NCBI GenBank assembly: GCA_904502225.1
Contig: CAJGDO010000008.1
Location: 1-48,357, forward strand
Direction of reading: 5' to 3'
Origin: an uncultured Clostridia bacterium
GTDB taxonomy: Bacteria; Bacillota; Clostridia; Christensenellales; Borkfalkiaceae
Length of the DNA: 48,357 bases
The notes under the pieces are model-generated. The model worked only from the letters and a program-made list of their open reading frames with translations. It ran no database searches and was not told the origin of the DNA. Shown in pieces: positions 1-8,432 of this stretch (the stretch's first letter is position 1; every line of letters begins with the position of its first letter). Made by a program: the position numbers and the translations under genes.

Positions 1-1
1 A

Positions 2-823
2 ATAGCATTAAAAGCAGCTGAAAAGACGGGCGACAAGACCGCTGCAACCGCTGCCGCAAATATTGGTATCGGTCTTCAATCTTTCTGTATTCCAGGCTCT
101 GTTGCTGAAAACAGAAAAGTTGGTTTAGGTCACGGCAACCTTGGCAAAATGCTTTTATCAGAAGAAACTGAATGTTTCTGCTTCCTTGCAGGTCACGAAT
201 CTTTCGCTGCTGCTGAAGGTGCAATCAAAATCGCATTAAACGCTAACAAGGTTAGGGTTAAACCTTTAAGAGTTATCCTTAACGGTTTAGGTAAGGACGC
301 TGCATATATCATTTCAAGAATTAACGGTTTCACTTACGTTGAAACAAAATTCAACCCAGCAACCGAACAAGTTGACGTTATCGAAGAAAAGGCATTCTCA
401 AAGGGTGCAAGAGCAAACGTTAAATGCTATGGTTCAGACAGCGTGCCAGAAGGCGTTGCTATCATGATTCTTGAAAACGTTGGCGTTTCTATCACAGGAA
501 ACTCAACCAACCCAACAAGATTCCAACACCCGGTTGCAGGCACATATAAGAAATGGGCTATCGAAAACGGCAGAAGTTATTTCTCTGTTGCATCTGGTGG
601 TGGCACAGGTAGAACGCTTCACCCAGACAACATGGCTGCTGGTCCTGCATCTTATGGTATGACCGACACTATGGGAAGAATGCACAGTGACGCACAATTT
701 GCTGGTTCAAGTTCAGTTCCTGCTCACGTAGAAATGATGGGACTTATCGGTGCTGGTAATAACCCAATGGTTGGTATGACCGTTGCATGTGCAGTTGCAG
801 TTCAAGAAGCATTGAATAAATAA
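2..823 (+). CDS. GGGtGRT family protein (5' end outside window)
   Basis: The reading frame is open from the first bases of the window, so the N-terminus is missing; about 273 residues are visible. The family is named for a conserved glycine-rich motif, seen here as SGGGTGRTLHP near the last third of the protein. The family is widespread in anaerobic Firmicutes and has no established biochemical function. I recall it often lying next to iron-sulfur scaffold genes, which cannot be checked because the upstream neighbour is cut off. The C-terminus is rich in Gly, Met and Ala. A strong terminator follows directly, so this is the last gene of its operon. Family assignment is secure; function is unknown. 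Confidence 0.88.
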   Translation: MALKAAEKTGDKTAATAAANIGIGLQSFCIPGSVAENRKVGLGHGNLGKMLLSEETECFCFLAGHESFAAAEGAIKIALNANKVRVKPLRVILNGLGKDAAYIISRINGFTYVETKFNPATEQVDVIEEKAFSKGARANVKCYGSDSVPEGVAIMILENVGVSITGNSTNPTRFQHPVAGTYKKWAIENGRSYFSVASGGGTGRTLHPDNMAAGPASYGMTDTMGRMHSDAQFAGSSSVPAHVEMMGLIGAGNNPMVGMTVACAVAVQEALNK

Positions 824-839
824 TAAATAAAAATTATCG

Positions 840-885
840 CTAAATCAGTTCGTGCTTAAATATGAACTGATTTAGTTATTTTTTA
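840..885 (+). terminator. Rho-independent terminator after the GGGtGRT gene
   Basis: A perfect 12-bp stem (arms 840-851 CTAAATCAGTTC and 864-875 GAACTGATTTAG) is followed by a T-rich tail at 876-884. Confidence 0.9.
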
Positions 886-922
886 GACATTTTTAGTAAA
901 AATTATAAGGAAAATAACACAT

Positions 923-1414
923 ATGTTTTTTGTATTTTTAATAGGTGGAACGTTATTAGTAAGATTTCTTGCCTTTCTTTTAAGCCCTGAAAGGGATATT
1001 TCTAAAGGGGTAAGAATTTTCATTTCAACAGCAATAGGTGTGGGCATTGGTTTATTAACACCATCAATGTTAGAAAGTGTTCCAAGTTTTACCGAAGGCA
1101 CAGGCCCAATAATGACTATTTTGAACGGCTTAGGTATCGTTCCATTATTTATGGGCATCGGTTCTTCTGTTGTTTTGGTTAGTGTCGCTGCTGAAGGTGA
1201 CGATTCAACTTGGGTAGAATTTTTCAGAGACGATAAGTATAGTTATGGGCAAGACACTTGCGGGTGTCCACTCTGGTGTATGATAATGTTCGCAATGCTT
1301 TTTGCTGGTTTTATCTATTTGTTAATTTATGGTATCAGTCTAACTGTTGCTTTAGTTTTATATTATATCGTTCAATTTATAGGTTTTGTTAAGGCTTGTA
1401 AGGGCGATAATTAA
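923..1414 (+). CDS. Small integral membrane protein, unknown function
   Basis: The 163-residue protein has about four hydrophobic segments: residues 1-20, about 31-50, about 68-90 and about 118-157. The loop between the last two holds several Asp residues and a CGCPLWC cluster. I do not recognise a family. An AAGGA at 907-911 lies 11 bases before the ATG, a little far but usable. The gene stands alone: a terminator lies before it and a bidirectional terminator separates it from the convergent repair pair. The Cys cluster at a membrane boundary could be a metal or disulfide site, which is inference only. Confidence 0.65.
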   Translation: MFFVFLIGGTLLVRFLAFLLSPERDISKGVRIFISTAIGVGIGLLTPSMLESVPSFTEGTGPIMTILNGLGIVPLFMGIGSSVVLVSVAAEGDDSTWVEFFRDDKYSYGQDTCGCPLWCMIMFAMLFAGFIYLLIYGISLTVALVLYYIVQFIGFVKACKGDN

Positions 1415-1432
1415 AAGAAAAAACAAAAATTT

Positions 1433-1480
1433 AGACACATCATTTTAAGGCAAAAACCTTGTGATGTGTCTATTTTATTT
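1433..1480. terminator. Bidirectional terminator between convergent genes
   Basis: The arms AGACACATCA (1433-1442) and TGATGTGTCT (1462-1471) form a perfect 10-bp stem. A T-rich tail follows on the plus strand, and an A-rich stretch before it supplies the U-tail for the minus-strand transcript. Confidence 0.85.
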
Positions 1481-1486
1481 TTAAAG

Positions 1487-2227
1487 TTATTCCCAAGTTT
1501 CAAAGCAATATTTTCGGTATCGGCGGGGGAAATATCTATCTTGCTGTGCAGTGTTTTTTCGCTCTTTGATGTTGACCGACTGAAAATACTTTCTATAAAG
1601 GTCGTGGAACTCTTTTTCGTTTTCGGACGGCACAAAGTTTGATGGCAAATCAGTGTGTCTAAAATCAAGGCTTTTGCCGTTAGAAATGGCAATCTTATTA
1701 CGCTTTCCGTCGTGAATAATAAACGGAATTTGCCCTAGCCGTCTTAAAAAGTGCGGGGCAATAAGTTCGGTAATATCGTTATCTGGCACGTATTTTGCAT
1801 ACATAATGCCTTTTGCACTTTGTTCAAACCTTAAAAAGCCCAAAACAATATGCCTTTCGTGCAAAACCTTTTGAATTAAAAAAGAAAAGTCCGAAACAGC
1901 CTTTTCGCTTAACATATTACAAACGTTTTCACGGCGTTTAAGCATCAAATATGCGTAATTAAAGGCAACAGTCGTGGCGTTCTTATCGCACGACAAAAGG
2001 CAAACTTTAAGGTGTGAAATAACGTCATCACCACCATACTTATAAAGGGCGGTTTTAACCCTTTCAGCGTGCGAAAAATCGGTTGAAATATCAATGGAAA
2101 GGCAATCCAAACGCCCTTGATAACATTTTCTATCCACAACAAAGTCGGGCACGATTTTTTCAGTAAAACTGACGAATAGGGCAGTGAGTAGCCCATCAAT
2201 ATTGTTATCAATAATAAAAGTTTTCAT
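1487..2227 (-). CDS. TIGR03915-type DNA metabolism protein (DUF4130), partner of the radical SAM repair protein
   Basis: The 246-residue protein matches the family described as a probable DNA metabolism protein with a DUF4130 domain, related to uracil-DNA-glycosylase-type proteins and almost always encoded next to a TIGR03916 radical SAM protein. Typical elements seen are the N-terminal DGLLTALF segment and the C-terminal HFLRRLGQIPFIIHDGKRNKIAI region, followed by LYRKYFQSVNIKERKN and a basic, aromatic tail. Its start overlaps the end of the radical SAM gene by 4 bases (ATGA), so translation is coupled. The activity is not biochemically established. A role in DNA repair is inferred from the partner and from the LexA-like box in front of the pair. 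Confidence 0.85.
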   Translation of the reverse strand: MKTFIIDNNIDGLLTALFVSFTEKIVPDFVVDRKCYQGRLDCLSIDISTDFSHAERVKTALYKYGGDDVISHLKVCLLSCDKNATTVAFNYAYLMLKRRENVCNMLSEKAVSDFSFLIQKVLHERHIVLGFLRFEQSAKGIMYAKYVPDNDITELIAPHFLRRLGQIPFIIHDGKRNKIAISNGKSLDFRHTDLPSNFVPSENEKEFHDLYRKYFQSVNIKERKNTAQQDRYFPRRYRKYCFETWE

Positions 2228-3480
2228 AATTCACCCGTCAGTGCCGAAAGTGAGGCAGAAGAAGTGTTAAACATAGACAACTGCTCGTTCTGGCTAATTT
2301 CCGCACCGATTAATAGCGACTTAATAGAATATTCGTTTTTTGTGCCTATAAACTTGCCGTTGCAAGTAATAAAATGCACAGCCCTTTTTAACACCACACG
2401 AAGCCGTTTTAAGTCGTTAAAATCAAGTTTAGCAAACTTTCTGGCATTTGCAATTCTCATGGCACTTTTAACGCCTATCCCCGGCACACGAACAAGCATT
2501 TCAAAAGGAGCAGTATTAATTTCCACAGGGAAAAGCCCCAAATTCTTTAACGCCCAAGCACATTTTGGGTCAAAATCGGTGTCCAAATTTCCGTTGTCGT
2601 CGGTAATTTCGTTTGCCGAAAAGCCGTAAAAACGGAGCAACCAATCGGCTTGATAAAGCCTATGCTCTCTAACAAGCGGTGCTTGCGAATAAGGGAGCAG
2701 TGAAGTGTCAAAGTTGGTTGGAACGTAATTAGAGTAGTAAACTCTTTTAAGTTTATACGCTCTATACATAAACTCGGTCAACTTCAAAATTTGAGCGTCA
2801 GACTCGGGCGAAGCACCAACAATCATTTGCGTGGTTTGCCCAGCAGGCAAAAAGTCCTTTCTTCTGTTTAGTTTAAGTGGGTTATCGTAATATTTGTCTA
2901 ACGCCAACATTTTCATTGGCTCTATGATTGCCTTTTTGCTTTTTTGTGGAGCCAATAAAGATAAACTCTTTTCACTTGGCAGTTCAATATTGAAACTCAT
3001 TCTATCCACGTAAAACCCCGCCCTTTCAATAAGCAGTTTGTCGGCAAGGGGAATACCTTTTAAATGAATATACCCGTTAAAGCGAAACTCTGTCCTTAAA
3101 AGTTTAACCGTTTCAAACAACTTTTCCATAGTGTAGTTAGGGTTTTTAACTATGGCAGAAGATAAGAAAAGTCCCTCAATATAGTTTCGCTTATAAAATC
3201 CCATAACTAACTCGCAAATCTCTCTTGGTTCAGCCGTCGCCCGTGGCGTATTGTTTGACGCTCGATTAACACAATACTTGCAGTCGTAAATACAATCGTT
3301 GCTCAACAAAATTTTAAGCAAAGAAACGCACCTGCCATCTTGGGTAAAAGAATGACAAATCCCAGAAAAACAAGCGTTGCCAAGTCCGTTAACGTTCTTT
3401 CGCTTTGAGCCACTTGAAGAGCACGACACGTCGTATTTAGCACCATCAGATAAAATTTCAAGTTTTTTTAAGTCTAACAT
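2224..3480 (-). CDS. Putative DNA modification/repair radical SAM protein (TIGR03916)
   Basis: The 418-residue protein carries the radical SAM cluster motif CIYDCKYC near residue 64, which ligates a 4Fe-4S cluster. A helix-hairpin-helix-like element (LVRVPGIGVKSAMRIANARKF) near residues 320-342 is typical of non-specific DNA binding. The N-terminal KLEILSDGAKYDVSCSSSGS is characteristic of the family. It is the first gene of a two-gene operon with the TIGR03915 protein. A good promoter overlapped by a LexA-like box lies just upstream, and the ribosome site AAGGTG sits a few bases before the ATG. The chemical reaction is unknown; DNA lesion reversal or repair is the family-level prediction. 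Confidence 0.9.
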   Translation of the reverse strand: MLDLKKLEILSDGAKYDVSCSSSGSKRKNVNGLGNACFSGICHSFTQDGRCVSLLKILLSNDCIYDCKYCVNRASNNTPRATAEPREICELVMGFYKRNYIEGLFLSSAIVKNPNYTMEKLFETVKLLRTEFRFNGYIHLKGIPLADKLLIERAGFYVDRMSFNIELPSEKSLSLLAPQKSKKAIIEPMKMLALDKYYDNPLKLNRRKDFLPAGQTTQMIVGASPESDAQILKLTEFMYRAYKLKRVYYSNYVPTNFDTSLLPYSQAPLVREHRLYQADWLLRFYGFSANEITDDNGNLDTDFDPKCAWALKNLGLFPVEINTAPFEMLVRVPGIGVKSAMRIANARKFAKLDFNDLKRLRVVLKRAVHFITCNGKFIGTKNEYSIKSLLIGAEISQNEQLSMFNTSSASLSALTGEL

Positions 3481-3500
3481 AGTTCACCTTTCTTATATAT

Positions 3501-3529
3501 AGTATATATGTTAAAAATAAAAAAGTCAA
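3501..3529 (-). promoter_or_regulatory. Promoter of the radical SAM repair operon
   Basis: On the minus strand -35 TTGACT (3524-3529) and -10 TATACT (3501-3506) are separated by 17 bp. The -35 overlaps the end of the LexA-like box. Confidence 0.75.
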
Positions 3530-3540
3530 ACATATGTTCG
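3527..3540 (-). promoter_or_regulatory. LexA (SOS) box-like operator
   Basis: The minus strand reads CGAACATATGTTTG. It matches the Gram-positive LexA/DinR operator (CGAAC-N4-GTTYG/C type) with an almost perfect dyad. It overlaps the -35 of the promoter, where a repressor would block polymerase. This supports SOS induction of the repair pair. Confidence 0.72.
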
Positions 3541-3556
3541 CATTTTAACAAAAATA

Positions 3557-3590
3557 AAAGGTGGTAATTTCTACCACCTTTTTTGTGTTT
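3557..3590 (-). terminator. Terminator of the serC-serA operon
   Basis: The arms AAAGGTGGTA (3557-3566) and TACCACCTTT (3572-3581) form a perfect stem with T-rich sequence on both sides. It lies just past the serA stop on the minus strand. Confidence 0.85.
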
Positions 3591-3598
3591 AGATTTAA

Positions 3599-4765
3599 TT
3601 ACTTAATAACTCTAACCTTAATAATGTTTTCAACTTTTGAAATGTGTTCGATTGCTTGGTCAGAAACAGCGTTGTCAATATCAAGAATTGTCACAGCGTA
3701 ATCGCCTTTGCTTTGGTTTGTTAGGTTAGAAATATTAATGCCTTCGTTTCCAACAGTACCGGTAATTTGAGCGATAATGTTTTTGGTGTTTTTATGAAGA
3801 ATAACCAATCTGTAAGCCGTTGTTCTTGGCATAGAGCAAGTTGGGTAGTTTACACTGTTTACAACGTTGCCGTTTTCGATATAGTCAATAAGTTGTTTTG
3901 CAGCCATAACAGCACAGTTATCTTCAGCCTCTTCGGTAGAAGCACCAAGGTGAGGGATGCAAATAACGTTATTTACGTCAATAAGTTCATCAGCAGGGAA
4001 GTCCACAATATATTTAGCAACCTTTCCGCTTTCAGTGGCCTTGATAATATCGTTGTTATCAACGATTTCGCCCCTTGCACAGTTGATAAGAACAACGCCG
4101 TCTTTCATCTTTCTGATTAAACCAGCATTGATAAGACCTTTGTTTTGGTCAGGGATATAAGGGATATGAATAGTGATATAATCACAGTTTTTAGCGATAT
4201 CATTTAGTTCCTTAACGATTTTAACGTCAGAAGAAAGCCTTAAAGCAGCACCGACAGAAAGGAAAGGGTCATAACCGCAAACTTTCATACCAAGGTCTAG
4301 GGCAGAGTTTGCAACCAAAGCACCGATAGCACCAAGCCCGATAACGCCAAGCGTTTTGCCCTTGATTTCTTGACCGGCAAATTGAGATTTGCCTTTTTCA
4401 ACAAGTTTACCAACTTCATCGCCTTTGCCTTTAAGAGTTCTAACCCAAGTGTTAGCGTTGATAATATTTCTTGAACCGATTAAAAGAGCCGCTAAAACCA
4501 ATTCTTTAACAGCGTTAGCGTTTGCACCAGGGGTATTGAAAACAACAACGCCTTGTTCAGCATATTCGTTTACAGGGATATTATTTGTGCCAGCACCTGC
4601 TCTTGCAATAGCAACCGTGTTTTCATCAAGTTTATAATCGTGCATCTTGAAAGAACGGAGCATAATGCCAACAGGACTAGAAACGTCGCTTGAAACGTTA
4701 TAGGTTGAATCAAACACGTCGTTAATAACAGGACTAATTGCGTTTAAGGTCAAAATATTTTTCAT
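3599..4765 (-). CDS. serA: D-3-phosphoglycerate dehydrogenase
   Basis: This 388-residue enzyme oxidises 3-phosphoglycerate to 3-phosphohydroxypyruvate with NAD, the first step of serine synthesis. It has the Rossmann motif GLGAIG at residues 143-148, catalytic Arg231 in NCARGEIVD, and His272 in CIPHLGASTEEAEDNC. A C-terminal ACT domain from about residue 318 probably senses serine. The length fits the short form with one ACT domain and no extra regulatory domain. It starts 2 bases after the serC stop with GGAG as ribosome site, so serC-serA is one operon. Downstream is the terminator at 3557-3590. Confidence 0.95.
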   Translation of the reverse strand: MKNILTLNAISPVINDVFDSTYNVSSDVSSPVGIMLRSFKMHDYKLDENTVAIARAGAGTNNIPVNEYAEQGVVVFNTPGANANAVKELVLAALLIGSRNIINANTWVRTLKGKGDEVGKLVEKGKSQFAGQEIKGKTLGVIGLGAIGALVANSALDLGMKVCGYDPFLSVGAALRLSSDVKIVKELNDIAKNCDYITIHIPYIPDQNKGLINAGLIRKMKDGVVLINCARGEIVDNNDIIKATESGKVAKYIVDFPADELIDVNNVICIPHLGASTEEAEDNCAVMAAKQLIDYIENGNVVNSVNYPTCSMPRTTAYRLVILHKNTKNIIAQITGTVGNEGINISNLTNQSKGDYAVTILDIDNAVSDQAIEHISKVENIIKVRVIK

Positions 4766-4767
4766 TT

Positions 4768-5841
4768 TTACTTATTCTCCATTTCAAATTTCTTCATAAA
4801 TTCAATAAGTGCTTTAACGCCTTCAATAGGCATAGCATTATAGATAGACGCTCTCATACCACCTAAAACTTTATGACCTTTAAGTGATGCAAGACCTGCT
4901 TTTGCAGATTCGCTCACAAATTTAGCGTCAAGTTCTTCACTAGGTGAAACGAAAGGCACGTTCATAATTGAACGGTCTTTTTTATTAACGTTATTCGTAT
5001 AGAAAGAAGAGTTGTCAATAAAATCATATAAGAGTTTTGCTTTTTCTTCATTAATTTGTTGAATTGCCTTAACACCACCAAGATTTTTAAGCCATCTAAA
5101 CACTAAAAGTGACATATAGATAGGGAAACAAGGTGGAGTGTTATATAAACTATTATTTTTGTCTTGAATAGCATAATTAAGCATTGTTGGGCATTGTGGA
5201 AGTGCGTTGCCAATCAAGTCTTTTCTAACTATAACGATTGTTAAGCCAGCAGGAGCAATGTTCTTTTGAGCACCTGCATAGATTAAACCGAATTTAGAAA
5301 CGTCAACCACTTCACTCAAAATGCAAGAACTCATATCAGTGACAAGTGTTGCATCGGTTTTAGGAAGTTCTGTGTATCTTGTTCCAAAAATGGTGTTGTT
5401 GTAAGTTGTATGCACGTAATCAATACCATCTCTAAACTTAACGTTTTTCATGTCAGGGATATAAGTAAATTTATCTTCTTTAGAAGATGCTGCAATAGCC
5501 ATATCACCGAACCTAGAGCCTTCTTCATAGGCTTTAGTAGCAAAATTGCCGGTCAAAATATAATCGGCTTTGCCGTTCTTTAATAGGTTAAGAGGAACTG
5601 CTGCAAATTGTTGAGATGCACCACCTTGAACGAATAAAACTGAATAATTATCAGGGATATTCATAAGTTCACGGAGCAATTGGTTAGCCTCGTCGTTGAC
5701 AGCCATAAAAGGCTTACCACGGTGGCTCATTTCAATAATGCTCATACCAGTGTTGTTATAGTCTAAAAGTTCCTTTTGTGCTTGTTCTAAAACAGGCAAA
5801 GGTAAGGTTGATGGACCTGCTGCAAAGTTAAAAACTCTCAT
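4768..5841 (-). CDS. serC: Phosphoserine aminotransferase
   Basis: This 357-residue PLP enzyme converts 3-phosphohydroxypyruvate and glutamate to phosphoserine, the second step of serine synthesis. The N-terminus RVFNFAAGPSTLP is the family signature. GGAS at residues 73-76 forms the phosphate-binding turn. Lys193 in YAGAQKNIAPAGL is the PLP-binding lysine. The length matches the usual 360 residues. AGGAG is the ribosome site. It is the first gene of the serC-serA operon. No serB is seen in this window. Confidence 0.96.
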   Translation of the reverse strand: MRVFNFAAGPSTLPLPVLEQAQKELLDYNNTGMSIIEMSHRGKPFMAVNDEANQLLRELMNIPDNYSVLFVQGGASQQFAAVPLNLLKNGKADYILTGNFATKAYEEGSRFGDMAIAASSKEDKFTYIPDMKNVKFRDGIDYVHTTYNNTIFGTRYTELPKTDATLVTDMSSCILSEVVDVSKFGLIYAGAQKNIAPAGLTIVIVRKDLIGNALPQCPTMLNYAIQDKNNSLYNTPPCFPIYMSLLVFRWLKNLGGVKAIQQINEEKAKLLYDFIDNSSFYTNNVNKKDRSIMNVPFVSPSEELDAKFVSESAKAGLASLKGHKVLGGMRASIYNAMPIEGVKALIEFMKKFEMENK

Positions 5842-5902
5842 TATCTACACTCCTAAAAATAGTTAATTTGTACAAAATTTAAAAACTTATATTATTTTTA
5901 AT

Positions 5903-5931
5903 ATTATACATTTATATTACAAAATTTTCAA
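5903..5931 (-). promoter_or_regulatory. Promoter of serC-serA
   Basis: On the minus strand -35 TTGAAA (5926-5931) and -10 TATAAT (5903-5908) are separated by 17 bp. The leader of roughly 55 bases shows no T-box or riboswitch structure. Confidence 0.75.
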
Positions 5932-5981
5932 GCGTTTTACAGCCCAAAAAAACAAATATTTTTTTTGTCTTTTCAATACCG

Positions 5982-6010
5982 TTTACATTTTGTAAAAAAA
6001 AGTGTATAAT
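5982..6010 (+). promoter_or_regulatory. Promoter of the RNase J operon
   Basis: -35 TTTACA (5982-5987) and -10 TATAAT (6005-6010) are separated by 17 bp. It is divergent from the serC promoter. Confidence 0.75.
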
Positions 6011-6056
6011 AACAAATGGAAAAATATAATTCGTGGCTTAAATTTAAGGAGCAAAA

Positions 6057-7847
6057 TTGAAAGAAAATAAAGTTAAAGGCAAAGCAAAAGAGACCAAAAA
6101 AATTGCAAAGCCAAAAAAAATAAAAGAAAACAAAGTCAAAAGTGTTAAAGCGGTAAAAATATCGACGAAAAAGTTGGGTAAAAAAGCCGATAAAAAGTCA
6201 GAGCAAAAAACATTGAAAGTAAGGTTTTTAGGTGGCGTTGGCGAAATCGGCAAAAATATGACGGCTTTGGAGTTTGGCAAGGATATTATCATAATTGATG
6301 CAGGTTTAACCTTCCCGGGCGACAATATGCCGGGGATAGACGTGGTTATACCAGACGTATCGTATTTGGCAGAAAATAAAAGCAAAATTCGTGGCATTAT
6401 CATAACACACGGCCACGAAGACCATATAGGTGCACTTCCTTACGTGTTAAAGGAAATTTCCGCACCCGTTTTCGGCACAAAATTATCGCTAACACTTGTT
6501 GAAAACAAGTTGAAAGAACATAAACTAAACGAAGTCAGCCTAAACTGTATAAAAGCGGGAAGCGTTATAAAACTCGGCTGTTTTAGTATTGAATTTATCA
6601 ACGTTAATCACTCGATTGCAGGTGCAGTGGCGTTATCAATCACAACCCCTGTGGGCGTGGTTTTCCACTCGGGCGATTTTAAGGTAGATTATACGCCTGT
6701 AAACGGTGAAATTATAGACCTATCAAGGATTTCAGAAATAGGCAAGAAAGGCGTTTTGCTTATGCTTGCCGATTCAACCAATATAGAAATAGGCGGAACG
6801 ACCATAAGCGAATCGGCTGTTAAAGAAACGCTTGACCACGTTTTTGCCGACAATATGGAAAGGCGACTTATAATCGCAACCTTTGCATCTAACGTTCACA
6901 GATTGCAACAAATACTTGACCTTGCAGAAAAGTATAAAAGAAAAGTTGCTTTTTCTGGCAGAAGTATGGTAAATATCGCAGAGGCGGCGGCTAAAATTGG
7001 CGAACTTAAAATTCCAAACGGGCTTATAATCGACGTTGAAAAAATAAAAAACTATACCGATAAGCAAATTTTAATCGTTTCAACGGGAACGCAAGGCGAA
7101 CCTATGAGTGCGTTGACGAGAATGGCTTGTGGCGAGTTTAATAAAGTGGTAATAGGTGAAAACGACACTGTTGTAATAAGTGCGTCCGTAATCCCAGGCA
7201 ACGAAAAAATGATTTATGGCGTTATCAATAACCTTTATAGGTTAGGTGCAGAAGTCATTTACGAATCGTTAGAGCCAATCCACGCATCGGGGCACGCTTG
7301 TCAAGGCGAGTTAAAGATGTTGCACACGCTTGTCAACCCAAAATTCTTTATACCCGTCCACGGCGAGTATAGGCACCTTAAAAAGCACGTTCAACTTGCC
7401 AAAAGCGTGGGTTTGAAACCGCATAACACCCTTATTGCCGAAATAGGCGACACGGTTGAATTGACTGAAAGCACAATGAAGTTTGGCGAAAAATTTGTTG
7501 CAGGCTCAAGGTTTGTTGACGGTGTGGGGATTGACGGTGCAGATAGTTTAGTGTTAAAAGAAAGAATACACTTATCAGTTGACGGGTTAGTGGTTGTTGC
7601 TGTTGGCATTGATGAATTGACAGTTAGCCTAAACTCGATTGAAATAGTCGCAAAAGGTTTAGCTTTAACCGAGCAAATGCTAGAAGAAGCAAAGTCTAAC
7701 GTAGTGCATACGCTAGAAAGAATCGACTTGCGTTCACTTAAAGATGAAAACGAGTTAAAAGGCGTGATAAGACGCAGTATCAAAAATTATTTGTTTAAGG
7801 CGACAAAGAAAAATCCATTGATTTTACCTGTCGTTATGGTGATGTAA
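6057..7847 (+). CDS. rnj: Ribonuclease J
   Basis: RNase J has endonuclease and 5'-3' exonuclease activity and is central to mRNA decay and rRNA maturation in Firmicutes. The metallo-beta-lactamase motif THGHEDHIG is at residues 117-125, followed by the beta-CASP region and the C-terminal domain. The TTG start is chosen because AAGGAG (6046-6051) lies 5 bases before it. At 596 residues it is about 40 longer than the usual 555. The extra length is an N-terminal tail of about 50 residues that is very rich in Lys and probably disordered, possibly for RNA or ribosome binding (inference). It is the first gene of an operon with trmR and trhP. Confidence 0.94.
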   Translation: MKENKVKGKAKETKKIAKPKKIKENKVKSVKAVKISTKKLGKKADKKSEQKTLKVRFLGGVGEIGKNMTALEFGKDIIIIDAGLTFPGDNMPGIDVVIPDVSYLAENKSKIRGIIITHGHEDHIGALPYVLKEISAPVFGTKLSLTLVENKLKEHKLNEVSLNCIKAGSVIKLGCFSIEFINVNHSIAGAVALSITTPVGVVFHSGDFKVDYTPVNGEIIDLSRISEIGKKGVLLMLADSTNIEIGGTTISESAVKETLDHVFADNMERRLIIATFASNVHRLQQILDLAEKYKRKVAFSGRSMVNIAEAAAKIGELKIPNGLIIDVEKIKNYTDKQILIVSTGTQGEPMSALTRMACGEFNKVVIGENDTVVISASVIPGNEKMIYGVINNLYRLGAEVIYESLEPIHASGHACQGELKMLHTLVNPKFFIPVHGEYRHLKKHVQLAKSVGLKPHNTLIAEIGDTVELTESTMKFGEKFVAGSRFVDGVGIDGADSLVLKERIHLSVDGLVVVAVGIDELTVSLNSIEIVAKGLALTEQMLEEAKSNVVHTLERIDLRSLKDENELKGVIRRSIKNYLFKATKKNPLILPVVMVM

Positions 7848-8432
7848 TTGCAAAGAATTTACACTTTAAGAGAAAAGGCAATGTCTGACGGCGAGCCTGT
7901 TTTAAGGAAACAATCGTTTGAGATTTTGCTTAAAACTATTGAAGAAAAACGCCCTAACCGAATTTTAGAAATTGGCGTCAACGTTGGGCTTTCTGGCATA
8001 GCAATGCTATTAAAAAGTCCAAATTCAAGTTTGACGGGCATAGAGATAGACGAAGAAAAAATTAAGATTGCAAAAAATAATTATCAAGAATTTGGGGTGC
8101 AAGAAAGGGCAAAGATATTTCAAGGCGATGCATCTGAAATTATCCCTATTCTAACGGGCGAATATGATTTTATATTTTTAGACGGTCCAAAAGGGCATTA
8201 CTTTGAATATTTGCCACACCTTATTGCAATTTTGAATAAAGGTGGCGTGTTGTTTGCTGATAACGTGTTGTTTCGTGGATACGTGGGCGAAGATAAAATA
8301 GCACCAAAAAGGCACAACACAATAAAGCACAGTATGGAAAACTTTTTAAGTGCAATCACAACGGATAAGACCTTAAAGTCAGAAATAATTGACATAGAAG
8401 ACGGAATAAGCATAACGGAAAAAATATTATGA
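7848..8432 (+). CDS. trmR: tRNA 5-hydroxyuridine methyltransferase (O-methyltransferase family 3)
   Basis: This 194-residue class I methyltransferase has the SAM motif EIGVNVGLSG at residues 41-50, the acidic GIEID at 64-68, and the metal-dependent O-methyltransferase motif FLDGPKGHY at 110-118. It resembles Bacillus subtilis YrrM (TrmR), which methylates 5-hydroxyuridine at tRNA position 34 to 5-methoxyuridine. The next gene is the hydroxylase-type U32 protein, the same pairing as yrrM-yrrO. The TTG start directly abuts the RNase J stop and keeps residues that align with YrrM's N-terminal region. An ATG at 7881 is the alternative. No clear Shine-Dalgarno is seen, so coupling to the RNase J gene is likely. 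Confidence 0.85.
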   Translation: MQRIYTLREKAMSDGEPVLRKQSFEILLKTIEEKRPNRILEIGVNVGLSGIAMLLKSPNSSLTGIEIDEEKIKIAKNNYQEFGVQERAKIFQGDASEIIPILTGEYDFIFLDGPKGHYFEYLPHLIAILNKGGVLFADNVLFRGYVGEDKIAPKRHNTIKHSMENFLSAITTDKTLKSEIIDIEDGISITEKIL

